Shown here: positions 24,716 through 33,666 of the stretch, in pieces
Position numbering within the stretch: position 1 is the first letter of the stretch
How the letters are laid out: each line of letters begins with the position of its first letter
NCBI GenBank assembly: GCA_900315055.1
Contig: OMXP01000006.1
Coordinates: 1-63,390 of the forward strand
DNA length: 63,390 bases
DNA from: an uncultured Lachnospiraceae bacterium
GTDB taxonomy: Bacteria; Bacillota; Clostridia; Lachnospirales; Lachnospiraceae
Direction of reading: 5' to 3'
Position numbers and translations under genes: made by a program
The notes under the pieces: generated by a model
Told to the model about the DNA's origin: nothing
What the model saw: only the letters and a program-made list of their open reading frames with translations
The model's database searches: none

Positions 24716-24863
24716 AAAGTGTCACGTAAATCACTCTGTAAAGCGTGCGCCAAAGAACGCCTTGCGGGGACAACAACGTAGTGATTCCGGCAAGGCTGCT
24801 GAGACGAGACACAAAAGGCAGACTCCTCTTTGCGTTCCTACCGGAATCAAAGAGGAGTTTTTT
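24716..24863 (+). promoter_or_regulatory. Structured leader with terminator, riboswitch-like, class not recognised
   Basis: Pairings visible by eye: GTGTC 24719-24723 with GACAC 24808-24812 (outer stem); AATCACT 24729-24735 with AGTGATT 24780-24786; a 7-bp pseudoknot-type pairing of GCCTTGC 24759-24765 with GCAAGGC 24790-24796. An 11-bp terminator stem ACTCCTCTTTG 24822-24832 with CAAAGAGGAGT 24848-24858 is followed by six T that run into the ATG. The terminator's 3' arm contains the Shine-Dalgarno GAGGAG. TGATTCCGG 24782-24790 can instead pair with CCGGAATCA 24841-24849, competing with the second stem. I do not recognise purine, guanidine-I, TPP, ZTP or PRPP consensus in it. Confidence 0.7.
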
Positions 24864-26213
24864 ATGAAGAAAAAGATTGTCAGTACCATGCTCATCTGCG
24901 CGATGGGCGCAATGTGTCTGGCCGGCTGCCGCAGCACCTCCGATGATGCTGCAGCAACTGCTTCCACGACTGCTGCGGACGCTGCTACGACGACCGCAGC
25001 TGCAGAGACGACCGATGCCGCAGCCACCACTGCGGATACGGCAGCCTCCGAGGCGAGCACGGAAGCAACCGGCACCGGCGTTGCCAAGGACGATCTCAAG
25101 GTCGGCGTCATCTATGTCGGCGATGAGAACGAGGGCTACACCGAGGCTCACATGAAGGGCATCGCGGACATGAAGCAGGAGCTCGGCCTCTCTGATGACC
25201 AGGTCATCGAGAAGACGAACATCCCCGAGTCCGAGGAGTGCTACGATGCAGCTGTGGATCTCGCAAACCAGGGCTGCCAGATCGTCATTGCAAACTCCTT
25301 CGGCCATGAGTCCTACATGCTGCAGGCCGCAACCGAGTATCCGGATGTGCAGTTCTGCCACGCCACCGGCTATCAGGCAGCATCGAGCGGCCTGTCCAAC
25401 TTCCACAACTTCTTCACGAAGATCTATGAGGCACGTTATGTGTCCGGTGTTGTAGCAGGACTCAAGCTCAACGAGATGATCGATGACGGCACCATCACCG
25501 AGGACACCGCAAAGATGGGCTATGTCGGTGCTTATCCGTACGCAGAGGTTATCTCCGGTTTCACGAGCTTCTATCTTGGCGCAAAGAGCGTCTGCCCGTC
25601 CGTCACGATGGAAGTCCAGTACACGAACTCCTGGGCTGATCTGGACGCCGAGAACCAGGTCGCAACAAAGCTGATTCAGGACGGCTGCGTCCTCATTTCC
25701 CAGCATGCAGATACCACCGGTGCTCCCACCGCCTGCGAGGCTGCCGGTGTTCCGTGCGTCGGCTATAACGTCGACATGACCTCTGTTGCTCCGAACACCG
25801 CTCTGACCTCCGCCACCAACAACTGGGGCCCGCTCTTCACCGAGATGGTCCAGGATGTCATCGACGGCACGCAGATTCCGGCAGACCTGTCCATCGGCTA
25901 TGCTGAGGACGGCGTTGCCATCACGCCTCTGAACGAGAAGGTCTGCGCAGAGGGCACGCAGGACAAGGTCGACGAAGTGATCGCGGCCATCAAGGACGGC
26001 TCTCTCCATGTCTTCGATACCTCGACCTTCACGGTCGGCGGCGAGTCCCTCGAGGATGCGATCGCAGACGGGTCTCTGAAGGATACGCTCGGCGATTCCT
26101 ATGATGCCTTCGCTGCAAACGTCTCCGACGGCTACTATCACGAGTCCGAGACCCAGTCCGCACCGAGCTTTGCCATCATCATCGACGGCATCACGTCCGT
26201 GCAGTCCAACTAG
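24864..26213 (+). CDS. BMP-family nucleoside-binding lipoprotein
   Basis: 449 residues. A lipoprotein signal peptide ends in LAGC with the modified cysteine at 22, followed by an unusually long Ala/Thr-rich linker (residues about 25-75). The rest matches the PnrA/Med family of basic membrane lipoproteins that bind purine nucleosides for ABC import: LKVGVIYVG, IVIANSFGHES, NNWGPLFTEMV. GAGGAG, inside the terminator stem, lies six bases before the ATG. It heads an operon of binding protein, ATPase, two permeases and adenine deaminase. Confidence 0.9.
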   Translation: MKKKIVSTMLICAMGAMCLAGCRSTSDDAAATASTTAADAATTTAAAETTDAAATTADTAASEASTEATGTGVAKDDLKVGVIYVGDENEGYTEAHMKGIADMKQELGLSDDQVIEKTNIPESEECYDAAVDLANQGCQIVIANSFGHESYMLQAATEYPDVQFCHATGYQAASSGLSNFHNFFTKIYEARYVSGVVAGLKLNEMIDDGTITEDTAKMGYVGAYPYAEVISGFTSFYLGAKSVCPSVTMEVQYTNSWADLDAENQVATKLIQDGCVLISQHADTTGAPTACEAAGVPCVGYNVDMTSVAPNTALTSATNNWGPLFTEMVQDVIDGTQIPADLSIGYAEDGVAITPLNEKVCAEGTQDKVDEVIAAIKDGSLHVFDTSTFTVGGESLEDAIADGSLKDTLGDSYDAFAANVSDGYYHESETQSAPSFAIIIDGITSVQSN

Positions 26214-26223
26214 TGATCCATGC

Positions 26224-26286
26224 AGCATGAGGGGATGAATCCCTCATGCTTTCGCCGGCAGGGTGCCACAGCCCTGCCGGTGCTTT
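26224..26286 (+). terminator. Two consecutive hairpins after the BMP gene
   Basis: AGCATGAGGG/CCCTCATGCT (10 bp, then TTTCG) and CCGGCAGGG/CCCTGCCGG (9 bp, then TGCTTTC). The T-runs are short, so these probably attenuate and stabilise the 3' end, allowing more binding protein than transporter to be made. Confidence 0.6.
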
Positions 26287-26361
26287 CAAAAACCGGGTAT
26301 GCAGCTTACGTGTGCAGTGCAGCACCACAAGCTGTGTATCTTTGCGTAAAGGAGGAAGAGC

Positions 26362-27900
26362 GTGCCTGATTCAAACAATGCCATTGAACTCAAAGGCGTG
26401 ACCAAACGGTTCGGTTCCGTCGTGGCAAATGATGACGTATCCCTTAGCCTGAAGAAGGGAGAGATTCTGTCGATCCTCGGGGAGAACGGATCCGGCAAGA
26501 CCACTCTCATGAACATGCTGTCCGGCATCTATTTCCCGGACGAGGGTGAGATTTTCGTGAACGGGCAGGAGGTCACCATCCGCTCTCCGAAGGATGCCTA
26601 CAACCTGCACATCGGCATGATCCACCAGCACTTCAAGCTGATCAATGTCCTGACTGCCGCCCAGAACATCATCCTGGGCCTTCCGGGACCGCAGCGCCTC
26701 GACATGAAGAGTGTCGATGAGAAGATCGATGAGCTCACGAAGAAGTACGGGTTCGAGCTCGACCCCGAGGAGAAGATCTACAACATGTCCGTCTCCCAGA
26801 AGCAGACCGTGGAGATCGTGAAGGTTCTCTACCGCGGCGCGGACATCCTGATCCTCGATGAGCCGACAGCCGTTTTAACTCCGCAGGAGACCGAGCGCCT
26901 CTTTGAGGTCCTCCGCAACATGAAGAACTCCGGCAAGTCGATCATCATCATCACCCACAAGCTCAACGAGGTGCTCGAGATCTCGGACCGCGTGGCGGTG
27001 CTCCGCAAGGGGTGCTATGTCGGCACCGTGGAGACGAAGAGAGCCAGCGTCGAGTCCCTGACCGAGATGATGGTGGGGCAGAAGGTAACGCTCAACATCG
27101 ACCGTCCGGATCCGGTCAATCCAAAGCCCCGGATCCTTGTCAAGAACCTGACAGTCAGAAACCGCGAGGGCCTTCTTGCCCTCGACAACGTCTCCTTTGA
27201 TGCAAAGAGCGGAGAGATCCTCGGCATCGCCGGAATATCAGGCTCCGGGCAGAAGGAACTGCTCGAGGCGATCGCAGGACTGCAGCCGATCGAGGACGGA
27301 CAGATCCTCTACACGGATCCGAAGGACAACATCGAGGATCTGACAAAGAAGAGCGCACAGGAGATCTACCAGATGCAGATCCGCCTCTCGTTTGTCCCGG
27401 AGGATCGTCTCGGCATGGGACTTGTGGGTTCCATGGGAATGCCCGGAAACATGATGGTGCGCTCCTACCGGAACGGCAAAGGACCCATGACCGATAGGAA
27501 GACGCCGGCGGACCTCTCGAAGAGAATCGTGGAGCGCCTCGATGTCGTGACGCCCTCCATCGACACGCCGGTTCGAAACCTCTCCGGCGGCAATGTCCAG
27601 AAGGTTCTCGTCGGCCGCGAGATTGCAAGCAGCCCTGTCGTTCTCATGGTTGCCTATCCGGTCCGCGGACTCGACATCAACTCCTCCTATCAGATCTATG
27701 AACTGTTGAACGAGCAGAAGAAGAAGGGCACCGCTGTCCTGTGTGTCGGCGAGGATCTCGACGTGCTCCTTGCACTGTGCGACAGGATCCTGGTTCTTGC
27801 CGACGGGAAGGTCACCGGCATTGTGGATGCCAGGACCGCCACCAAGGAACAGATCGGCCAGCTGATGACGGCAGGTGCAAGTAAGAAGCAGGAGGCTTAA
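26362..27900 (+). CDS. Nucleoside ABC transporter ATP-binding protein (NupA/NupO-like)
   Basis: 512 residues with two ABC domains, as in RbsA and NupA. The first has Walker A GENGSGKTT and Walker B ILILDEPTAVLTP. The second has the usual degenerate Walker A (GIAGISGSGQKELLEAI), signature LSGGNVQKVLVGREI and VVLMVAYPVRGLD, where Ala replaces the common Glu after the aspartate position. A GTG start at 26362 follows GGAGG. It energises uptake through the two permeases downstream. Confidence 0.93.
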   Translation: MPDSNNAIELKGVTKRFGSVVANDDVSLSLKKGEILSILGENGSGKTTLMNMLSGIYFPDEGEIFVNGQEVTIRSPKDAYNLHIGMIHQHFKLINVLTAAQNIILGLPGPQRLDMKSVDEKIDELTKKYGFELDPEEKIYNMSVSQKQTVEIVKVLYRGADILILDEPTAVLTPQETERLFEVLRNMKNSGKSIIIITHKLNEVLEISDRVAVLRKGCYVGTVETKRASVESLTEMMVGQKVTLNIDRPDPVNPKPRILVKNLTVRNREGLLALDNVSFDAKSGEILGIAGISGSGQKELLEAIAGLQPIEDGQILYTDPKDNIEDLTKKSAQEIYQMQIRLSFVPEDRLGMGLVGSMGMPGNMMVRSYRNGKGPMTDRKTPADLSKRIVERLDVVTPSIDTPVRNLSGGNVQKVLVGREIASSPVVLMVAYPVRGLDINSSYQIYELLNEQKKKGTAVLCVGEDLDVLLALCDRILVLADGKVTGIVDARTATKEQIGQLMTAGASKKQEA

Positions 27901-27904
27901 GCCC

Positions 27905-29002
27905 ATGAAGAAGAAAAAAGTCATTCACATGGTACGGCGGACGGGCATCTCCACCGCGAAGGCGTGGAGCATCCGCATCATCGCCGTGCTCCTTGCCCTC
28001 CTTGTCTGTGCCTTCGTGATCGTCGGCATCACCGGTGCCAACCCGATCGCCGTCTACGGCGGCATCATCGACGGCGCTGTCGGCACCTCGTCCCGCACCT
28101 GGATCACAATCAGAGAGTGTGTGTTCCTCCTCATCGTCGCCGCGGGTCTCACCCCGGCCTTCAAGATGAGGTTCTGGAACCTCGGCGCCGAGGGGCAGAT
28201 CCTCATGGGAGGTCTTGCCACGGCGGCGGTCATGATCTACCTCGGGCCCATGCTGCAGGACTGGTTGCTCTGGATCATCATCATTGTGGTCTCGATGCTT
28301 TCCGGTCTTGTCTGGGGACTTCTTCCTGCCATCTTCAAGGCTTACTTCAACACGAATGAGTCGCTCTTTACCCTGATGATGAACTACGTTGCGATGCAGA
28401 TCATCGACGTGGCCATCGTCTTCTGGGAGAATCCGAAGGGTTCCAACAGCGTCGGCGTCATCAACCAGGTTGGAAAGGAAGGCTGGTTCCCGTCCATGTT
28501 CGGACAGCAGTACCTGTTCAACGTGATCCTGACGGCCATCACGATGATTCTCGTCTTCTCCTACATGCGCTACTCCAAGCACGGCTATGAGCTGAGAGTT
28601 GTCGGCGAGTCCTACAACACCGCACGCTATGCCGGCATCAACGTGAAGAAGGTCATCATCCGCACGATGTGCCTGTCCTCCGCCATCGCTGGCCTTGCAG
28701 GTGCCATGATCGTCGCGGGCTCCTCCCACACGATCTCCGTCTCCACCGGCGGCGGAAGAGGCTTTACGGCGATCATCGTCGCCTGGATGAGCCAGTTCAA
28801 TCCCTATGCGATGATCATCGTCTCCCTGTTCCTCGTCTTCATGCAGCGCGGCAGCATTCAGATTGCTACGGACTACGGTCTCAACAACAATGCGTCGGAT
28901 ATCATCACGGGCATTATCCTGTTCTTCCTCATCGGCTGCGAGTTCTTTGTGAACTACCGCCTCGAGGTGACCACGATCGATGAAGAGGAGGCAAAGGCAT
29001 GA
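27905..29002 (+). CDS. Nucleoside ABC transporter permease 1 (NupP-like)
   Basis: 365 residues with a basic N-terminus, one early membrane helix (IIAVLLALLVCAFVIVGI) and about eight to ten helices in all. The segment EGQILMGGLATAAVMI and LAGAMIVAGSSHTIS match the BPD_transp_2 family of BMP-type nucleoside importers. The start at 27905 follows GGAGGCTTAA; it lies four bases after the ATPase stop. It overlaps the second permease by four bases. Confidence 0.9.
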   Translation: MKKKKVIHMVRRTGISTAKAWSIRIIAVLLALLVCAFVIVGITGANPIAVYGGIIDGAVGTSSRTWITIRECVFLLIVAAGLTPAFKMRFWNLGAEGQILMGGLATAAVMIYLGPMLQDWLLWIIIIVVSMLSGLVWGLLPAIFKAYFNTNESLFTLMMNYVAMQIIDVAIVFWENPKGSNSVGVINQVGKEGWFPSMFGQQYLFNVILTAITMILVFSYMRYSKHGYELRVVGESYNTARYAGINVKKVIIRTMCLSSAIAGLAGAMIVAGSSHTISVSTGGGRGFTAIIVAWMSQFNPYAMIIVSLFLVFMQRGSIQIATDYGLNNNASDIITGIILFFLIGCEFFVNYRLEVTTIDEEEAKA

Positions 29003-29979
29003 ACCTGATCATTACCTTTATTCAGCAGGCCATCGCGCAGGGCATCGCGATTCTCTTCGGTGCAACCGGCGAAATCATGACAGAGAAATCCGGAAACCTG
29101 AACCTCGGCATTCCCGGCATCATGTACATGGGCGGCATCTCGGGACTCATGGGAGGCTTCTTCTATGAGCTGAACAACGACAACCCGAACAAGTGGGTCG
29201 GCGTCCTGTGTGCCTGCCTGTGCTGTGCAGTTGCCAGCGCCATTGGCGGACTGATCTTCACGTTCCTGACGGTCACGCTCCGCGCCAACCAGAACGTCGT
29301 CGGTCTTGCACTGACGACCTTCGGCACGGGTTTTGGCAACTTCTTCGGAGGCTCCATTTCCAAGATGGCCGGCGGCGTCGGCCAGATCTCTGTGGCAACC
29401 ACCGCATCGGGCTTCCAGACCCCGATTCCGGGACTCTCGAAGATTCCCTTCCTCGGAGACGTCCTGTTCCACTACGGGTTTCTGACCTACAGTGCAATCA
29501 TCGTCTCACTCATTGCGGCCTATATCCTGAAGAAGACCAGAACCGGTCTCAACCTCACCGCTGTCGGTGAGTCTCCGCAGGCAGCGGATGCTGCGGGCAT
29601 CAACGTCACGAAGTACAAGTATGTGGCGACGATCACAGGCTCTGTCATCGCGGGATTCGGCGGTCTGTACTTTGTCATGGAGTATCTTGGCGGAACCTGG
29701 GGCAACAACGGATTCGGCGACCGCGGCTGGCTTGCCATCGCACTCGTCATTCTTGCCCTGTGGAACCCGGCAAACGCGATCTGGGGATCGCTCCTTTTCG
29801 GCGCGCTCTACATCATCGATATCTATCTGCCGGGGCTGACAAGAGCCTCCCAGGAGTTCGTCAAGATGAGCCCGTACGTGGTGACGATCATCATTCTGAT
29901 CATCACAAGCAAGAGAAACCGTCCGGAACAGCAGCCGCCGGCATCGCTGGGACTGAGCTATTTCCGTGAGGATCGGTAA
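28999..29979 (+). CDS. Nucleoside ABC transporter permease 2 (NupQ-like)
   Basis: 326 residues, hydrophobic, with the family hallmark FGATGEIMTEKSGNLNLGIPG near residues 20-40 and GESPQAADAAGINV in the cytoplasmic loop contacting the ATPase. It forms the heterodimeric channel with the preceding permease. The ATG overlaps the upstream stop, so the two are translated together in equal amounts. Confidence 0.92.
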   Translation: MNLIITFIQQAIAQGIAILFGATGEIMTEKSGNLNLGIPGIMYMGGISGLMGGFFYELNNDNPNKWVGVLCACLCCAVASAIGGLIFTFLTVTLRANQNVVGLALTTFGTGFGNFFGGSISKMAGGVGQISVATTASGFQTPIPGLSKIPFLGDVLFHYGFLTYSAIIVSLIAAYILKKTRTGLNLTAVGESPQAADAAGINVTKYKYVATITGSVIAGFGGLYFVMEYLGGTWGNNGFGDRGWLAIALVILALWNPANAIWGSLLFGALYIIDIYLPGLTRASQEFVKMSPYVVTIIILIITSKRNRPEQQPPASLGLSYFREDR

Positions 29980-30002
29980 CACAAGGAATATTGGAGGGTG
30001 AC

Positions 30003-31736
30003 ATGGATACGGAAACACTGAAGAAGCGCATTGAGGTGGCACGGGGCGCAAGAAAGGCGGACCTGGTCATCAAAAACTGCAGGATCATCGACGTCTTTAC
30101 GCCGCGCATCTATGAGGGGGAGATTGCGATTGCGGATGGCGTCATCGCCGGCGTGTCCGGCCCCTATGAGGGAGAAGAGGAGATCGATGCCGGCGGAGCC
30201 TATGCCTGCCCGGCGCTCATCGACAGCCACATCCACGTGGAGTCCAGCTATGTGACTCCGGAGGAGCTGGGACGTCTTCTCGTGCCTCACGGGACCTCGA
30301 CGATCCTTGCGGACCCGCACGAGATCGTAAACGTCGAGGGGATCAAGGGACTCGATTACATGCTCTCCGCTGCAAAAAGGACTGCTCTCGATATCCGCTA
30401 CCTGTTGCCCTCCTGCGTTCCCTCAACGCCGTTTGAGCATGCGGGCTGCACGCTCGATGCGGCGATGATGGAGGAGCCCCTTTACCGGAAGGAGATCCTG
30501 GGGCTTGCGGAGTTCATGAACTATCCGGGCGTTGTGAACTGCGATCCGGAGGTCCTGAAGAAGCTCACCCTTGCGATGAACGAGGACAAGCTGATCGACG
30601 GTCATGCGCCGGGGCTTTCCGGAAATGACCTCATGGCCTATGCGGCGGCGGAGATCCACGGGGATCACGAGTGCGGGACCGTGGAGGAGATGCAGGAAAA
30701 GCTCTCCCTAGGCATGTACATCCTGCTGCGCGAGGGTTCTGCCTGCCATAACCTTCGGACGCTTCTCAAGGGCGTCACGAAGGACAACGCAAGGCGCTGC
30801 CTTCTTTGCTCCGATGATCTCCAGACGAAGACGATCTTCGAGGAAGGACACATCGATAAGGATCTTCGGATCTGCGTTCAGGAGGGACTCGATCCTCTGA
30901 CCGCCATTCGCATGGCAACGCTGAACGCGGCCGAGTGCTTCCATCTGGAACACCAGGGCGCGATTGCACCGGGATACCGGGCGGACATCGTACTGTTTGA
31001 GGACCTCCGGGATTTCCACGCAAAGAGCGTGTTCCTGAAGGGCGTACTTACGGCAGAGGACGGAAAGTACCTGCCGAAGGTCACCAGAGAGGACATCACA
31101 CCGATGACAGGAAGCATTCACCTCAAAGATTTCTCGAAAGAGAAGTTGAAGATGCACCTGCCCTCCGGCCACGTGAAGGCGATCGAGATCCTTCCCGGCG
31201 GTGTGGTCACGGGATCAAAGGTGGTTGATGTGGATCTCGATTCCGAGGGTGAGTTTGTCTTTGATCCGAAGAAGGATGTCTGCAAGATCGCTGTTGTCGA
31301 GCGTCATCAGGGAACCGGAAATGTCGCCTGCGCCTTCCTTGCGGGGTACGGCATCCAGAAGGGCGCCGTTGCGGTTTCGATTGCGCACGACTCCCACAAC
31401 ATCATCTGCGCCGGCGTTTCCGATGACGAGATCGCCTTTGCGGTGAGGGAGATCGAGAAGATCGGCGGTGGTATGGCCGTGGTTGAGGGCGGAAAGGTTC
31501 TTGCCGAAATGGCTCTTCCGGTCGGCGGCATCATGAGCGATCAGTCCGGTGAGACAGTACGGGATGAGCTCGCAAGAATCCACGACATCACCTGGGAGAA
31601 CCTCTCCATTCACAAAGAGGTGGAGCCGGTGATGACACTCACCTTCATGAGCCTTGCCGTGATCCCTTCCCTGAAGCTCACCGATGAGGGACTGTTTGAT
31701 GTTGACAGCTTCCAGTTTACATCTATTCTTGCTTGA
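30003..31736 (+). CDS. ade: Adenine deaminase
   Basis: 577 residues, the normal length of AdeC-type amidohydrolases. Metal-site motifs are PALIDSHIHVESS near residue 75 and HGTSTILADPHEIVNV; a later cluster LLCSDDLQTKTI carries the catalytic Asp. The C-terminal half has LPVGGIMSDQSGE, typical of Ade. It converts adenine to hypoxanthine, feeding the molybdenum hydroxylase. GGAGGG lies just before ATG 30003, 23 bp after the permease gene, so it belongs to the transporter operon. Confidence 0.94.
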   Translation: MDTETLKKRIEVARGARKADLVIKNCRIIDVFTPRIYEGEIAIADGVIAGVSGPYEGEEEIDAGGAYACPALIDSHIHVESSYVTPEELGRLLVPHGTSTILADPHEIVNVEGIKGLDYMLSAAKRTALDIRYLLPSCVPSTPFEHAGCTLDAAMMEEPLYRKEILGLAEFMNYPGVVNCDPEVLKKLTLAMNEDKLIDGHAPGLSGNDLMAYAAAEIHGDHECGTVEEMQEKLSLGMYILLREGSACHNLRTLLKGVTKDNARRCLLCSDDLQTKTIFEEGHIDKDLRICVQEGLDPLTAIRMATLNAAECFHLEHQGAIAPGYRADIVLFEDLRDFHAKSVFLKGVLTAEDGKYLPKVTREDITPMTGSIHLKDFSKEKLKMHLPSGHVKAIEILPGGVVTGSKVVDVDLDSEGEFVFDPKKDVCKIAVVERHQGTGNVACAFLAGYGIQKGAVAVSIAHDSHNIICAGVSDDEIAFAVREIEKIGGGMAVVEGGKVLAEMALPVGGIMSDQSGETVRDELARIHDITWENLSIHKEVEPVMTLTFMSLAVIPSLKLTDEGLFDVDSFQFTSILA

Positions 31737-31760
31737 CGAAGTGGGTGGACATGTTACACT
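31733..31760 (+). promoter_or_regulatory. Promoter for the HD-domain gene
   Basis: TTGACG (31733-31738), a 16-bp spacer and TACACT (31755-31760). The -35 box overlaps the ade stop codon. It gives the HD gene independent transcription. Confidence 0.55.
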
Positions 31761-31808
31761 GTGAGGTGGTCAGAAAGTTGATGTTTCGACTACAGGAGGT
31801 GAAGTCCA

Positions 31809-32354
31809 TTGAACTACAGTTATGTGGGAAAGATCAACACGTTCGGTACACAGGTGCTTCGTTCGAAGTACTTTGAGGCGGCTCTCTCACAGAAACATCA
31901 CAATTTCACAACGGTCGGCGATCACAGCCTGAACGTCGCGTATTATTCGCTGCTTCTGGCAGGTGCCCTGGACCACGTGGGACTTCACACCAGTGAAGAG
32001 ATGCTGGTGCGCGCAAGCCTGTGTCATGACCTCGGGATCGTCGGAAGATCGTACAAATTCCGGAACAACCGTCAGTGCTGCAGACAGCACCCGATCGATT
32101 CCGGGAAGGTCGCAAAGAAGATTCTTCCGGACATCACAGAGAAGGAAGAGGATGCGATTGAGCATCACATGTGGCCCCTGAATTTCCACTGCCCGCACTG
32201 CAGGGAGGGCTGGATCATCTCGGTTGCGGACAAGATCTCCGCGATGGGTGAGTGTTTTGCCCCCGGCGCCATGCGGCACAGGGATGATGTGATCATCAAC
32301 GTGATCGCAGTCCATCAGGGAGTCTCTCCGGAGAACAGACAGGTATCCATGTGA
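31809..32354 (+). CDS. HD-domain phosphohydrolase
   Basis: 181 residues. Metal-binding residues of the HD superfamily appear as TVGDHSLNVAYY, LCHDLGI (the HD pair) and later VADKISAM. An extra cysteine/histidine stretch FHCPHCREGW near residue 133 could hold an additional metal. A TTG start at 31809 follows AGGAGGTG at good spacing; no ATG is available. Similar proteins hydrolyse nucleotides or phosphate esters, and its position between purine and Se/Mo genes suggests a nucleotide-related role, which is unproven. Confidence 0.8.
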   Translation: MNYSYVGKINTFGTQVLRSKYFEAALSQKHHNFTTVGDHSLNVAYYSLLLAGALDHVGLHTSEEMLVRASLCHDLGIVGRSYKFRNNRQCCRQHPIDSGKVAKKILPDITEKEEDAIEHHMWPLNFHCPHCREGWIISVADKISAMGECFAPGAMRHRDDVIINVIAVHQGVSPENRQVSM

Positions 32355-32389
32355 CGCACACGTCGAATGGATCATCGTATTGGTTTTTC

Positions 32390-32424
32390 ACCGCCAGGCT
32401 TTAACAGCCCGGCGGTCTTTTTTT
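32390..32424 (+). terminator. Intrinsic terminator abutting the next start codon
   Basis: ACCGCCAGGCT pairs with AGCCCGGCGGT (one mismatch) around TTAAC, followed by seven T that end directly at the ATG of the mocA-yqeC gene. This either closes the HD transcript or works as an attenuator for the maturation genes. Confidence 0.8.
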
Positions 32425-33666
32425 ATGGTGTATAAGATGGCAACAGCTCCCGACATGATCCTGCTTGCGGCAGGAAACAGCAGACGATTTGAAAGGAACA
32501 AGCTCCTTCAGAAGGTGAACGGCGCATCTCTTGCAGAACATGCCCTGAAGACGGCAAAATCTCTTCTTGCAGAGAGACTTGTCCGCTCGGTTACGGTCGT
32601 CACGCAGTACGACGAGATCCTGGCTCTTGCCGGAACTGCGGGCTTTTGTGCGGTCCAAAATCCCGTCCCGGATCTCGGGATCTCTCACTCGATCGCCCTT
32701 GGCATAGAGTCTCTTCCCGAAGACAGCTGCGGGTGCCTGATCTGTGTCTGCGATCAGCCGTACCTTCCGGCAGAGGATCTTGCATCACTGATCGCACAAT
32801 GGAACAGAGGAGGCAGGCGTCTTGCAGCCTTTGTCTCCGGCGGCACGATTCAGAATCCTGCTGTTTTCGGAGCTGCATATTACGGAGAGCTCCTGGCCCT
32901 TGCCGGGGATCAGGGCGGAAAAAGGGTGCTTCTTCGCCACCGGGAAGAGCTGTTTCTCACCGCGGCGGTGCCGGGACATCTTCTGGATATCGATACCAGA
33001 GAAGACCTTGCAAGAAAGAGAGGCGCAACGCCTCTGTTACGGAAGGTTCTGGACGAAGACCTTCACCGCATTTCCTTTATCGGGGGCGGAGGTAAGACGA
33101 GTACGATCTTTGCCCTGGCAAAAGAGGCGGCAGAGCGGGGGATCCCTGTCACCGTGACGACGACCACCCACATGCTGCGGGAGGAGGGAATGGTGCTGAA
33201 GGACGGTCTCCTTGTGAAGGACGCAGACGGTGTCCGCTTTGTCGGTGCTCCGGACCCGGAAAATCCGAAGAAGATCACGCGCCCGGAGCCGTTCCCGGAG
33301 GATGGAGAAGGGCTTCTTCTTGTCGAGGCGGATGGCTCAAAGGGAATGCCCCTGAAGGTTCTCCGATCCTTTGAGCCGGCGCTTCCGGATCCGCAGGGAC
33401 TTGTCATCACCCTTGCCGGCATGAGCGCGCTGGGACAGCACCTGTCCGCCTGCTGCTTTTCCTTTGCAGGTGCGGACCGGATCGTTACGGAGGACGTGAT
33501 GGCAGAATGTATTCTGGCTCTTCCTGCCGATGTCATTGTCCTCAATCAGTGTGATACGATGGGGAGGCTGAAGGGAGCCTGTGCGGTGCGGGATCTTCTG
33601 CACCGGGGCGGCAAAACAGTATGGATTGCGGAAAGAGGGGTGACATTTGATGGACCAGGTGAATGA
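32425..33666 (+). CDS. MocA-like nucleotidyltransferase fused to YqeC-like selenium hydroxylase accessory protein
   Basis: About 413 residues in two parts. Residues 1-195 are a MobA/MocA-like NTP transferase (MILLAAGNSRRFERNKLL; CVCDQPYLP), the type that attaches CMP to the molybdopterin cofactor. Residues about 205-413 match YqeC (SFIGGGGKTSTIFALAKEA with a P-loop, TTTTHM, LLVEADGSKGMPLK), an accessory protein of selenium-dependent molybdenum hydroxylases. These are usually separate genes. The start is uncertain: 32425 directly follows a terminator T-run, while ATG 32437 has a weak GGTG upstream. The end overlaps selD. Confidence 0.85.
   Translation: MVYKMATAPDMILLAAGNSRRFERNKLLQKVNGASLAEHALKTAKSLLAERLVRSVTVVTQYDEILALAGTAGFCAVQNPVPDLGISHSIALGIESLPEDSCGCLICVCDQPYLPAEDLASLIAQWNRGGRRLAAFVSGGTIQNPAVFGAAYYGELLALAGDQGGKRVLLRHREELFLTAAVPGHLLDIDTREDLARKRGATPLLRKVLDEDLHRISFIGGGGKTSTIFALAKEAAERGIPVTVTTTTHMLREEGMVLKDGLLVKDADGVRFVGAPDPENPKKITRPEPFPEDGEGLLLVEADGSKGMPLKVLRSFEPALPDPQGLVITLAGMSALGQHLSACCFSFAGADRIVTEDVMAECILALPADVIVLNQCDTMGRLKGACAVRDLLHRGGKTVWIAERGVTFDGPGE

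Noticed and set aside
24716..24863. TPP riboswitch, suggested by a CTGAGA string
   Set aside because: The remaining TPP core sequences are absent and the downstream genes handle nucleosides, not thiamine.
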